The position numbers and the translations under genes were made by a program. From Streptomyces sp. NBC_01304 (GTDB lineage: Bacteria > Actinomycetota > Actinomycetes > Streptomycetales > Streptomycetaceae), in the NCBI RefSeq assembly GCF_035975855.1, contig NZ_CP109055.1, positions 3,844,001 to 3,908,000 of the forward strand: a stretch of DNA of 64,000 nt. The letters run 5' to 3'. Shown one piece after another: positions 45,447-53,696 of the stretch (the first letter of the stretch is position 1; each line of letters starts with the position of its first letter). The notes under the pieces were generated by a model. That model was not told the origin of the DNA and did no database searches. It was given only the letters and a program-made list of their open reading frames with translations.

Positions 45447-47723
45447 GTGTCGAGGGCACCCGAGCGTGAAGTGGTACAGCAAGGAGTTCAGCAGGCTCGT
45501 GGCCAGGGGAACGGGCACTCGGATGCGTCCCGGACCGTCATCGGGGACGTACGGAAGAACGGCGGGAGTCCGCCGGTGCGGCTGCCCGTGTGGCCAGGGG
45601 CGCCCACCCCGCTCGGGGCGCGCTACCGGGTCGGTCCCGACGGGGTAGCGGGGACCAACTTCGCGCTGTGGGCGGGCGGGGCCGAGTCGGTCGAGCTGTG
45701 CCTCTTCGACGACGCGGGGCGCGAGACGCGCTGCGAGCTGGCCGAGCTGACCCATGAGATCTGGCACGGCTTCGTGCCGGACGTGCACCCCGGGCAGCGG
45801 TACGGCTATCGGGTGCACGGCCGCTGGGACCCGTGGACGGGGGCCCGCTGGAATCCGTCGAAGCTGCTACTGGATCCGTACGCGCGCGCCGTGGACGGCG
45901 ACTTCGTGCTGCCCGCCGAGGTCTACGGGCACGTCCGGGACTGGCCCGAGCAGCATGTCGCGGACACGGTGCGCGACGACCGCGACTCGGCGCCGTACGT
46001 GCCCAAGGGCGTGGTCGTGCATGACGACGACGACTGGGCGGAGGACCACCGGCCCAAGACGCCCTGGGCCGACTCGGTCATCTACGAGCTGCACGTAAAG
46101 GGCTTTACGAAGCTGCACCCCGGGATTCCGCAGGAGTTGCGGGGGACGTACGCGGGTCTCGCACACCCGGCCGCCATCGATCACCTCGTCCAGCTGGGCG
46201 TGACGGCCGTCGAGCTGCTGCCGGTCCACCAGTTCGCGCACGAGGACCATCTGCTGCGGCGCGGGCTGCGCAACTACTGGGGCTACAACTCGATCGGCTA
46301 CTTCGCGCCCCACGCGGGATACGCCGCGAGCGGGACGACGGGGCAGCAGGTCGGCGAGTTCAAGCGGATGGTGCAGGCACTGCACGCGGCCGGCATCGAG
46401 GTCATCCTCGACGTGGTCTACAACCACACGGCGGAGGCAGGTGAGTTGGGGCCGACGCTGTCGCTGCGCGGGATCGACAACCGCGGCTACTACCGGCTGC
46501 AGTCGGACACCCGCCGGTACGCGGACTACACCGGCTGCGGCAACACCTTGCACGTGGTCCAGCCCCATGTGCTGCGGCTCATCACGGACTCGCTGCGCTA
46601 CTGGGTCACCGAGATGGGCGTCGACGGCTTCCGCTTCGACCTGGCCGCGGCGCTCGCCCGCTCCATGCACGACGTCGACATGCTGTCGCCGTTCCTGGCG
46701 GTGATCGCCCAGGACCCGGTGCTTCGCCGGGTGAAGCTCATCGCGGAGCCCTGGGACGTGGGGTCGGGCGGCTATCAGGTGGGCTCGTTCCCACCGCTGT
46801 GGACGGAGTGGAACGACCGGTACCGCAATGCCGTACGGGACTTCTGGCGGGGCGCGCTGCCGGATGTGCGGGACCTCGGCTACCGCCTGTCGGGCTCCAG
46901 CGACCTGTACGCGTGGGGCGGGCGGCGGCCGTACGCCTCGGTCAACTTCGTGACCGCGCACGACGGGTTCACCCTGCGCGACCTGGTGAGTTACGAGCAG
47001 AAGCACAACGAGGAGAACGGCGAGGGCAACCGCGACGGCACCGACGACAACCGCTCCTGGAACTGCGGCGTCGAGGGCGAGACGTCCGAGGACCGCGTCC
47101 TCGCCCTGCGCCGGCGCCAGCTGCGCAACCTCGTGACGACGCTGCTCCTGTCGACCGGCGTGCCGATGCTGGTCGCGGGCGACGAGATGGGACGTACGCA
47201 GGGCGGCAACAACAACGCGTACTGCCAGGACGGGGACGTCAGCTGGGTCGACTGGTCGCTGCTCGACGAACCCGGGTGGCGGTCGCTGTTCTCCCTCACG
47301 TCGCGGCTGATCGCGCTGCGGCACGCGCATCCCGTGCTGCGGCGGCGGGCCTTCTTCTCCGGGCGGGCCCGGTCGGCGGACGGGCTGCGGGACCTCGCGT
47401 GGTTCACGGCACGCGGTACGGAGATGACCGAGCGGGACTGGTACGCGCCCGCGGCGACCCTCGGGATGTATCTGTCGGGGCGGGACATTCCCGGGCGGGA
47501 CGCGCGCGGGGCCGCCGTGGTGGACGACAGCTTCCTGGCCGTGCTGCACGCGGCGGACCGGCCGGGGAGCTTCGTGCTGCCCGGCGAGCCCTGGGCGGAC
47601 GCGTACGAGCTGGTGGTGGACACCTCACGGGAGGAGCAGTCCGCGGAGCCGGACACGCGGTATGCGGCGGGGTCGGCGGTCACGGTGCCGGCTCGGTCCG
47701 TGCTGCTGCTTCGGGTGCGGTGA
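45447..47723 (+). CDS. glgX: glycogen debranching enzyme (isoamylase type)
   Basis: 758 residues from a GTG at 45447, with GGGAGG eight bases upstream. An N-terminal CBM48-type domain (TPLGARYRVGPDGVAGTNFA) precedes the GH13 barrel: DVVYNHTAE (region I), GVDGFRFDLA (nucleophile Asp, region II), LIAEPWDVG (acid Glu, region III) and FVTAHDGFTLRD (region IV). It removes alpha-1,6 branches of glycogen or limit dextrins. The first 45 residues before the domain are low in conservation signals. It stands alone here, away from other glycogen genes. Confidence 0.94.
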   Translation: MSRAPEREVVQQGVQQARGQGNGHSDASRTVIGDVRKNGGSPPVRLPVWPGAPTPLGARYRVGPDGVAGTNFALWAGGAESVELCLFDDAGRETRCELAELTHEIWHGFVPDVHPGQRYGYRVHGRWDPWTGARWNPSKLLLDPYARAVDGDFVLPAEVYGHVRDWPEQHVADTVRDDRDSAPYVPKGVVVHDDDDWAEDHRPKTPWADSVIYELHVKGFTKLHPGIPQELRGTYAGLAHPAAIDHLVQLGVTAVELLPVHQFAHEDHLLRRGLRNYWGYNSIGYFAPHAGYAASGTTGQQVGEFKRMVQALHAAGIEVILDVVYNHTAEAGELGPTLSLRGIDNRGYYRLQSDTRRYADYTGCGNTLHVVQPHVLRLITDSLRYWVTEMGVDGFRFDLAAALARSMHDVDMLSPFLAVIAQDPVLRRVKLIAEPWDVGSGGYQVGSFPPLWTEWNDRYRNAVRDFWRGALPDVRDLGYRLSGSSDLYAWGGRRPYASVNFVTAHDGFTLRDLVSYEQKHNEENGEGNRDGTDDNRSWNCGVEGETSEDRVLALRRRQLRNLVTTLLLSTGVPMLVAGDEMGRTQGGNNNAYCQDGDVSWVDWSLLDEPGWRSLFSLTSRLIALRHAHPVLRRRAFFSGRARSADGLRDLAWFTARGTEMTERDWYAPAATLGMYLSGRDIPGRDARGAAVVDDSFLAVLHAADRPGSFVLPGEPWADAYELVVDTSREEQSAEPDTRYAAGSAVTVPARSVLLLRVR

Positions 47724-47876
47724 GGGGCCGGGGGCGGGTGCGCGGCTCACCTGCGCGTGCGGTGAAACGTGGCTCTGTGACCGTTCTGTGACGGCAGCGG
47801 ATTCGGGGCGTTGTCCGGAGCTGGGTAGGTTCGATCCGGTCACTACACAAGCGGAACGGCCGCCTCAGGAGGGCAT

Positions 47877-48284
47877 GTGAGCGAGGACCATCGGTCCGAG
47901 CAGCGATTCGACGACTCCGAATTGCTGGAGATGACCGAGCAGGACCCCGCGCAGGCGCGCCTGCTGCGCCAGTCCCTGGAGCACCTGTCCTCCGGCCGGG
48001 CCGGGGACGCGCTCAAGGAGATGGCCCAGGACGTCCTCGCCGGGCGGGCCGGGCTGCGGGAGTCGGTGGAGGTGTCCGCGTACTCCGACCAGCTCTTCGC
48101 CCAGGCGGCCCCGATGATCGAGAAGTGGGCCGCGCTCTCCGAGGAGGAGCGCGACGCCCTGGCCGCCCAGGGCGAGCGGCAGCTCGCCGAGGAGCGGGAG
48201 CGGGCCGAGGCGGAGCAGCGGGAGGCGCTCAAGGAGAGCGCCAACAAGACCCGGCACGACGGACGCGGATGGTCGGTGTACTGA
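47877..48284 (+). CDS. small helical protein upstream of WXG100-like gene
   Basis: 135 residues from a GTG at 47877 behind AGGAGGG. It is all helix and highly charged, with a C-terminal coiled coil (QLAEERERAEAEQREALKES). There is no signal peptide. The following WXG100-like gene starts one base after its stop, so the two are almost certainly one operon. Such short helical proteins often precede WXG100-like genes in Streptomyces and may be a partner or chaperone; that is inference. Confidence 0.7.
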   Translation: MSEDHRSEQRFDDSELLEMTEQDPAQARLLRQSLEHLSSGRAGDALKEMAQDVLAGRAGLRESVEVSAYSDQLFAQAAPMIEKWAALSEEERDALAAQGERQLAEERERAEAEQREALKESANKTRHDGRGWSVY

Positions 48285-48285
48285 C

Positions 48286-49416
48286 ATGAACTTCCGAGTG
48301 GAACCCGGTGCGCTCGAAGGCTTCTCGAAGCTCGTGCAGCGCGCCGCGGAGGGCAGCACACAGGCCGTCACGTTCACGGGCGAGGCGAAGATCGACACGG
48401 CGCTCGGCGGCAGCCTCTGGGACACGGTCGCGGGCGACCACGACCACTATGTGAGCGAGGCGAAGAAAGCCCTCGGCAAGGCGCAGAAGGTCCTCGACTC
48501 CTCCAAGGAGGAGCTCGCCAAGGCCGCCAAGTACTACAGCGAGACGGACCTGGGCGAGGCGGCCAAGATGGACGCCACCTATCCCGGGTCCAAGGGGATC
48601 GGGGGCGGCTCCGGGGGTGCCAACGGATCCGACTTCTCCGACACGAGCGACGCGGCGAGCCTCCTGAAGAAGCCCACGGAGTCCGACAACGGGCTGGTCA
48701 AGTACGGCACGGGCCACGCGGACGAATACAAGATGAACCCCGTCCAGAAGACGATGGGCACCATCCTCGACCTGGGCAGCCCGTCGGCCATGGCGGTGGA
48801 AGCCTCGAAGCTGCTGTTCGGCTTCGACCCGTTCGGCGAGATCACCAACTGGGTCGTCGGGGACTGGAACAAGTACAACGACTGCGCGGAGATCTGGGGA
48901 AACCTCGGTTCGTTCTGCGACGCGGTGGCCGCCAATGTGCGCAAGGGCAACAGCAATGTCGTCGTGACCTGGGGCGGCAACGCGGCGGACGCGGCCTCGG
49001 CGTACTTCGACGAGTTCAGCAACAAGCTGGGCGACTTCAAGGAGACCTTCGAGTCCCTGCAGACCTGCTACACGCAGGGCGCGCACCTCGCGTTCCAGCT
49101 CGCCGAGGTCCTGAAGTCGTTCATCGTGATCCTCGCGGACGCGCTGGTCATCTGGCTGGTGAACCTGGCTGCGGCGGAGGCCGCCAACCTGATTCCGGTC
49201 GGCGGGCAGGTGGCCTCGATCGCCCTGTTCGCCCTCGCGGCGGCGCAGGCCATCCGGATCATGGAGCTGTGGGCGGAGGCGTCCAAGGCGTTCGACGCGA
49301 CGGCCACCGCGCTGAGCCTCGTCGCCACGGCGATCGCGGCGGCGGCCAACGGGTTCTCGTCGGCGGACGGCTTCCCCGAGGTGAGCTCCAGCGGCTACGA
49401 CCACCAGGCGGTATAG
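48286..49416 (+). CDS. WXG100-like type VII secretion-related protein
   Basis: 376 residues. The N-terminal helical hairpin (1-90) contains SLWDTVAGDHDHYVSEAKKA. A Gly/Ser linker follows, then a second helical region with TWGGNAADAASAYFDEF (Trp229, the W-x-G turn). A hydrophobic stretch lies at about 280-325 (SFIVILADALVIWLVNL, ASIALFALAAAQAI) and the conserved tail is YDHQAV. No toxin domain is attached. The EccC/EccD secretion core is not in the window. It may be a secreted structural partner or substrate; the route is inferred from family. Confidence 0.75.
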   Translation: MNFRVEPGALEGFSKLVQRAAEGSTQAVTFTGEAKIDTALGGSLWDTVAGDHDHYVSEAKKALGKAQKVLDSSKEELAKAAKYYSETDLGEAAKMDATYPGSKGIGGGSGGANGSDFSDTSDAASLLKKPTESDNGLVKYGTGHADEYKMNPVQKTMGTILDLGSPSAMAVEASKLLFGFDPFGEITNWVVGDWNKYNDCAEIWGNLGSFCDAVAANVRKGNSNVVVTWGGNAADAASAYFDEFSNKLGDFKETFESLQTCYTQGAHLAFQLAEVLKSFIVILADALVIWLVNLAAAEAANLIPVGGQVASIALFALAAAQAIRIMELWAEASKAFDATATALSLVATAIAAAANGFSSADGFPEVSSSGYDHQAV

Positions 49417-49418
49417 GG

Positions 49419-49709
49419 ATGTCTTTCCTGTACAGCGACAGCGTCGACGGTCTTGAGGTGTTCCTCTCCCGCGTGCGCAATGCCACGGCCGCGTGCGTGC
49501 CCGCCTACTGGGGGCTCCTGGCGTTCTGGGCCAAGGAGGAAGGCTGGCACTGGAGCTTCCTCTTCCTCGCCGTCCTGCCGCCTCTGGCCGGCTATCTCGG
49601 TTTCCGGGCCAAGCGGGAGATCCGTATGGGCATGGCCTGGCTGGCGGCCGGGCTCGGGATCGCGCCGCTGCTGCTTGTCGGGGCGGGGGAACTCCTCTTC
49701 AGGTCGTAG
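49419..49709 (+). CDS. small membrane protein, third gene of WXG100-like operon
   Basis: 96 residues, ATG at 49419, two bases after the stop of the WXG100-like gene. About two or three helices (WGLLAFWAKEEGWHWSFLFL, then a C-terminal MAWLAAGLGIAPLLLVGAG). It was presumably made together with the two upstream genes. No known domain. The stop codon lies in an 18-base tandem repeat. Confidence 0.6.
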   Translation: MSFLYSDSVDGLEVFLSRVRNATAACVPAYWGLLAFWAKEEGWHWSFLFLAVLPPLAGYLGFRAKREIRMGMAWLAAGLGIAPLLLVGAGELLFRS

Positions 49710-49733
49710 GCCCGTCTTCAGGTCGTAGGCCCG
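49697..49733 (+). repeat. 18-base tandem repeat
   Basis: TCTTCAGGTCGTAGGCCCG occurs twice in a row, spanning the end of the membrane-protein gene and its TAG. Probably a slippage duplication. Confidence 0.7.
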
Positions 49734-49751
49734 ATCAACCGATCGGTTGAT
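49734..49751. promoter_or_regulatory. perfect 18-bp palindrome, TetR-type operator candidate
   Basis: ATCAACCGATCGGTTGAT is its own reverse complement and lies 59 bases upstream of the ABC ATPase gene. Length and symmetry fit a TetR-family operator. No TetR gene is next to it, so the regulator would act from elsewhere. Confidence 0.6.
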
Positions 49752-49809
49752 GCCGCTTCGAGCGCGATGGGCGATGCCCGGGTGCGGGCCCCGCCGCGAC
49801 CCTTGAGGC

Positions 49810-50751
49810 ATGTCAATCATCGAGGTCAAGGACCTGCGCAAGGTCTACGGGGGCCGGGCGGCGGTCGACGGGGTCACGTTCCGTGTCGAGCAGGGCGAGA
49901 TCTTCGGGATCCTCGGCCCCAACGGCGCCGGCAAGACGACCACCGTCGAGTGCGTCGAGGGCCTGCGCATCCCCGACGCCGGGTCGGTGCGGATCGCGGG
50001 GCTCGACCCCGTCGCCGACCACGACCGGGTCGCCCGGCTGCTCGGCGCGCAGTTGCAGGAGAGCGAGCTGCAGCCCAAGCTCACCGTGCGCGAGGCGCTC
50101 GAGCTGTACAGCGCGTTCTACGACCGGCCGGCCGACTGGCGCCCGCTCGCCGAACGGCTCGGGCTCACCGACAAGCTGGGCGACCGCTTCGCCAAGCTCA
50201 GCGGCGGTCAGAAGCAGCGCCTCTTCATCGCGCTCGCGCTGATCGGCGACCCGAAGGTGGTCGTGCTCGACGAGCTGACCACCGGGCTCGACCCGCGGGC
50301 CCGCCGCGACACCTGGCAGCTGATCGAGGACGTACGCGACAACGGGGTCACGGTCCTCCTGGTCACCCACTTCATGGAGGAGGCCCAGCGCCTCTGCGAC
50401 CGGATCGCCGTGATCGACCAGGGCCGGGTCGCGGCCCTCGACACCCCGGCCGGGCTGATCGCGACCGCCGCGAGCTCCACCGTCATCTCCTTCACGCCGT
50501 CCGCGCCGCTGGATCCGCGCGACCTGGCCGAGCTGCCCGCGGCGACCTCGGTGACCGAGCGGGACGGCCGGCTCGTCATCAGCGGCACCGACGACACGGT
50601 CAACGCGGTGCTCTCGCTGCTCGCCCGCAACCACATCACGGCAGGCCAACTCCGCGTCGTGGACGCGACGTTGGACGACGCGTTCCTGGACCTGACCGCG
50701 ACCGCGGCCGCCACTGAACCCGCCACCGCCGCAACCGCCCAGGAGGCCTGA
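49810..50751 (+). CDS. ABC transporter ATP-binding protein (DrrA/NatA-like)
   Basis: 313 residues. Walker A is GPNGAGKTT, signature LSGGQKQR, Walker B VVVLDELTTGLDP (normally DEPTTGLDP) and H-loop LLVTHFMEEAQR. The C-terminal 90 residues are the extension typical of drug or sodium exporters of the DrrA type, ending in a Thr/Ala-rich tail. It pairs with the ABC-2 permease 158 bases downstream. A small duplicated ORF lies between them. A two-component system follows, suggesting an antibiotic- or envelope-stress-responsive exporter. Confidence 0.92.
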   Translation: MSIIEVKDLRKVYGGRAAVDGVTFRVEQGEIFGILGPNGAGKTTTVECVEGLRIPDAGSVRIAGLDPVADHDRVARLLGAQLQESELQPKLTVREALELYSAFYDRPADWRPLAERLGLTDKLGDRFAKLSGGQKQRLFIALALIGDPKVVVLDELTTGLDPRARRDTWQLIEDVRDNGVTVLLVTHFMEEAQRLCDRIAVIDQGRVAALDTPAGLIATAASSTVISFTPSAPLDPRDLAELPAATSVTERDGRLVISGTDDTVNAVLSLLARNHITAGQLRVVDATLDDAFLDLTATAAATEPATAATAQEA

Positions 50752-50752
50752 C

Positions 50753-50908
50753 ATGGCTACCGCCACCACCTCCGCGACACCCTCCCCGCCCGGCCGCCAC
50801 CACACCGCGTCCGGTCAGCTCCACGCGGTGGAGGCCACCTTGACCCACGCCTCCCTCGACGTCACCACCACCGCACCCGCCACCGCCGCAACCCCGCAGG
50901 AGGCCTGA
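50753..50908 (+). CDS. 51-residue ORF from tandem duplication of the ATPase 3' end
   Basis: It starts with an ATG two bases after the ATPase stop, behind AGGAGG. Its sequence (GQLHAVEATLTHASLDV, PATAATPQEA) aligns with the ATPase C-terminus (GQLRVVDATLDDAFLDL, PATAATAQEA). At DNA level 50718-50758 and 50875-50915 match at 39 of 41 bases, including the AGGAGG site and start of the next gene. The junction was therefore duplicated and the copy has diverged. It is probably translated because it has a good site, but it lacks a fold of its own. Confidence 0.55.
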   Translation: MATATTSATPSPPGRHHTASGQLHAVEATLTHASLDVTTTAPATAATPQEA

Positions 50909-50909
50909 C

Positions 50910-51680
50910 ATGGCTGCCACCGCTGCCCCCGTGCGGCCCGCCGCCCCCGCCGCCGCGCTTCTGAAGACCGAGGCCAGGCTGATGAGCCGGGAGCCCGGGG
51001 CCATCTTCTGGATCATTGTCTTTCCGACCGCGCTGCTCACGATCCTCGGCCTCATCCCGGCCTTCCGGGAGGCCGACCCCGAGCTCGGCGGGCGGCGGGT
51101 GATCGACCTGTACGTGCCCGTCGCGGTGCTCCTTCCGATGATCGTGGCCGGCGTCCAGTCCATGCCGGGCGTGCTCACCGGCTACCGCGAGCGCGGCATC
51201 CTGCGCCGGCTGCGGACCACGCCCGCCCGGCCCGGATCGCTGCTCACCGCGCAGTACGTGCTGCACGGCGCCGCGATGCTGGTATCGGTGCTGCTCGCGC
51301 TGACGGTCGGGCGCCTCGCCTTCGACGTACGACTTCCCGGGCAGCCCCTCGGATACGTGCTCGCGCTGCTGCTCACCGCGCTGGCGTCCCTCGCCCTCGG
51401 ATCGACGATCACGGCGCTGTCCCGGACCACCAAGGTCGCCCAGACCCTCGGCACCATCGTCTTCTTCCCGATGATGTTCACCGCGGGCGTGTGGGCGCCG
51501 GTCCAGACGATGCCCGACGCGCTCCGGCACATCGTCGAGCTGACCCCGCTCGGTGCCGCGTCCCAGGCCCTCGACCAGGCGGCCACCGGCCACTTCCCGT
51601 CCCTCGTCCACCTGGGCGTGACCGCGCTGTGGGCGGCGCTGCTGACCGGCGCGGCGGTGCGCTGGTTCCGCTGGGAGTGA
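50910..51680 (+). CDS. ABC-2 type transporter permease
   Basis: 256 residues with six helices in the ABC2_membrane pattern. The N-terminus EARLMSREPGAIFWIIVFPT is typical of DrrB-type permeases. GYRERGILRRLRTTPARPG forms the cytoplasmic coupling segment. Start ATG at 50910 behind AGGAGG. It works with the upstream ATPase as a half-transporter dimer for drug or lipid export. Confidence 0.9.
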   Translation: MAATAAPVRPAAPAAALLKTEARLMSREPGAIFWIIVFPTALLTILGLIPAFREADPELGGRRVIDLYVPVAVLLPMIVAGVQSMPGVLTGYRERGILRRLRTTPARPGSLLTAQYVLHGAAMLVSVLLALTVGRLAFDVRLPGQPLGYVLALLLTALASLALGSTITALSRTTKVAQTLGTIVFFPMMFTAGVWAPVQTMPDALRHIVELTPLGAASQALDQAATGHFPSLVHLGVTALWAALLTGAAVRWFRWE

Positions 51681-51694
51681 GCACCGGGGCCACC

Positions 51695-52996
51695 ATGCAG
51701 ACTGAAGACATGACCACGGGAACCAGGCCCGGCCCGAGCGCCGCCGAAGCCGCTGCCGCCGGCGTCGAGGAGCGCTGGGGCACCGTGCACCGCTACGGCC
51801 CCTACGTTCTGCTCGGCACCGGGTTCGTGCTGTCCGTCGCCACCGCGGGACTGGTCGGCATGGACCGCACCGAGTGGACCGTCCTGCTGAGCCTGAGCGC
51901 CGCCGCGCTCGCCCTGCAGCTGTGGTGGACCCACGTGGAGCGCACCCGGCCGGGCCCGTCCGGCGCGGGCGTCTTCGTCTACTGGGTGCGCTGGGCGATC
52001 GCCTTCGTCGTCTCCTGGATCAACCCGTTCTACGCGTTCTTCGCGGCCGTCGGCTACTTCGACGCGGACCGGCTGCTGCCACGCCGGCTGCACAAGCCCG
52101 CCCTGTTCGCCTCGGTCGTCGTCGTGGCGGGCTCCCAGTCGGGCGGGCTGCCGCCGCACGGGTCGCTCGGCTGGGTCGTGTTCGGCGCGCTGCTCGCCGT
52201 CAACATGGTCCTGGTCGGCGTGATGGGACACGTACAAGTGAAGGAGGACGAGCGCGCCCGCGCCCAGGCCCGCACCATCCAGGAGCTGGCGCAGGCCAAC
52301 GCCGCCCTCCACCAGGCGATGGACGAGAACGCCCAACTTCACACCCAACTCCTGCTCCAGGCAAGGGAAGCCGGGGTCGCGGACGAGCGGCGCCGGCTCG
52401 CCGCCGAGATCCACGACACCATCGCACAGGGCCTCACCGGCATCATCGCCCAGCTCCAGGTCGTCGCGAACACCGAGGACCCGGCGCTGGCCCGCACCCA
52501 CCTCGACCGCGCCGCCGCCCTCGCCCGCACCAGCCTCGGCGAGGCCCGGCGCTCCGTGCAGAACCTCGGCCCGGCCGCCCTGGAGCACAGCGCCCTGCCG
52601 ACCGCCCTGAAGGCGACGGTCGCCGAATGGTCGGAACGCAACGCCGTACGCGCCGACTTGACGGTCACCGGCACCGTCGAGCCCCTGCACGAGGAGATCG
52701 AGGCGACCCTGCTGCGCATCGCCCAGGAGGCCCTGTCCAACACGGCCCGGCACGCCGGCGCGGGACGGGTCGGCGTCACCCTCTCCTTCATGGGCGACGA
52801 GGTGGCGCTGGACGTACGCGACGACGGCTCCGGCTTCGACCCCCTCGCCACCGCGCCCCGCTCCGGCACGGGCGGCTTCGGCCTCGACGGGATGCGGGCC
52901 CGCGCGGCGCGGGTCGCGGGATCGGTCGAGATCGAGTCGGAGCCCGGCGGCGGTACGGCGGTGTCGGCTCGCGTACCGTTGGTGCGCCATGACTGA
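51695..52996 (+). CDS. sensor histidine kinase, NarL-type partner
   Basis: About 433 residues from the ATG at 51695. A GTG at 51677 overlapping the permease stop is also possible, and the longer ORF start lies inside the permease gene. Four to six N-terminal helices form the sensor part. The HisKA_3 domain carries EIHDTIAQGLTG with His at about 240. The ATPase domain has EALSNTARHAG (N-box), DDGSGFD and GLDGMRARA. It overlaps the regulator gene by a few bases. With the ABC exporter upstream it forms the common exporter/two-component cassette that senses cell-envelope drugs. Confidence 0.9.
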   Translation: MQTEDMTTGTRPGPSAAEAAAAGVEERWGTVHRYGPYVLLGTGFVLSVATAGLVGMDRTEWTVLLSLSAAALALQLWWTHVERTRPGPSGAGVFVYWVRWAIAFVVSWINPFYAFFAAVGYFDADRLLPRRLHKPALFASVVVVAGSQSGGLPPHGSLGWVVFGALLAVNMVLVGVMGHVQVKEDERARAQARTIQELAQANAALHQAMDENAQLHTQLLLQAREAGVADERRRLAAEIHDTIAQGLTGIIAQLQVVANTEDPALARTHLDRAAALARTSLGEARRSVQNLGPAALEHSALPTALKATVAEWSERNAVRADLTVTGTVEPLHEEIEATLLRIAQEALSNTARHAGAGRVGVTLSFMGDEVALDVRDDGSGFDPLATAPRSGTGGFGLDGMRARAARVAGSVEIESEPGGGTAVSARVPLVRHD

Positions 52997-53642
52997 TCAG
53001 CCCGCCGCCGAGCGCCCCATCACCCTGCTCCTCGTCGACGACCACCCTGTCGTACGCGACGGCCTGCGCGGCATGTTCGAGTCGTCCCCCGATTTCACCG
53101 TGCTCGGCGAGGCGTCGAACGGGGTGCAGGGCGTGGCCCTGGCCCTGCAACTCGCCCCGGACGTCGTCCTGATGGACCTGCGGATGCCCGGCGGTGGCGG
53201 CGTCGACGCGATCGCGTCGCTGGTCCGGCAGGGGGCCCGGTCCCGGGTGCTCGTCCTCACGACGTACGACACGGACTCCGACACGATCCAGGCGATCGAG
53301 GCGGGCGCGACCGGCTACCTGCTGAAGGACGCACCGCGGGACGAGCTGTTCCTCGCGGTGCGGGCCGCGGCGGAGGGCCGCACGGTGCTGTCCCCCGCGG
53401 TGGCATCGCGGCTCGTGTCCCGGGTGCGTACGCCTGCGGCGGGCTCGGAGGGGCTGTCCGGGCGGGAGCGGGAGGTGCTCGTTCTGGTGGCGAAGGGGAC
53501 CTCGAACCGGGAGATCGCGCGGGCGCTGTTCATCAGCGAGGCGACGGTCAAGACCCATCTCACGCACATCTTCGGGAAGTTGGGCGTGAAGGATCGGGCC
53601 GCGGCGGTGGCGACGGGGTACGAGCAGGGGATTCTGGGCTGA
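52989..53642 (+). CDS. LuxR/NarL-family response regulator
   Basis: 217 residues. The receiver domain has the acidic pocket VDDHPVVRDG (Asp17, Asp18), phospho-acceptor Asp63 in LMDLRMPG, and LLKD lysine near 112. The LuxR helix-turn-helix (about 150-210) reads LSGREREVLVLVAKGTSNREIA and SEATVKTHLTHIFGKLGV. It overlaps the kinase gene by eight bases. Likely target: the adjacent ABC exporter operon. Confidence 0.94.
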   Translation: MTDQPAAERPITLLLVDDHPVVRDGLRGMFESSPDFTVLGEASNGVQGVALALQLAPDVVLMDLRMPGGGGVDAIASLVRQGARSRVLVLTTYDTDSDTIQAIEAGATGYLLKDAPRDELFLAVRAAAEGRTVLSPAVASRLVSRVRTPAAGSEGLSGREREVLVLVAKGTSNREIARALFISEATVKTHLTHIFGKLGVKDRAAAVATGYEQGILG

Positions 53643-53696
53643 CCAACTGCTGTTGGTTCAGGGCGAGTTGGGGTGGTTCGGCGCTAACCTGCTGAG

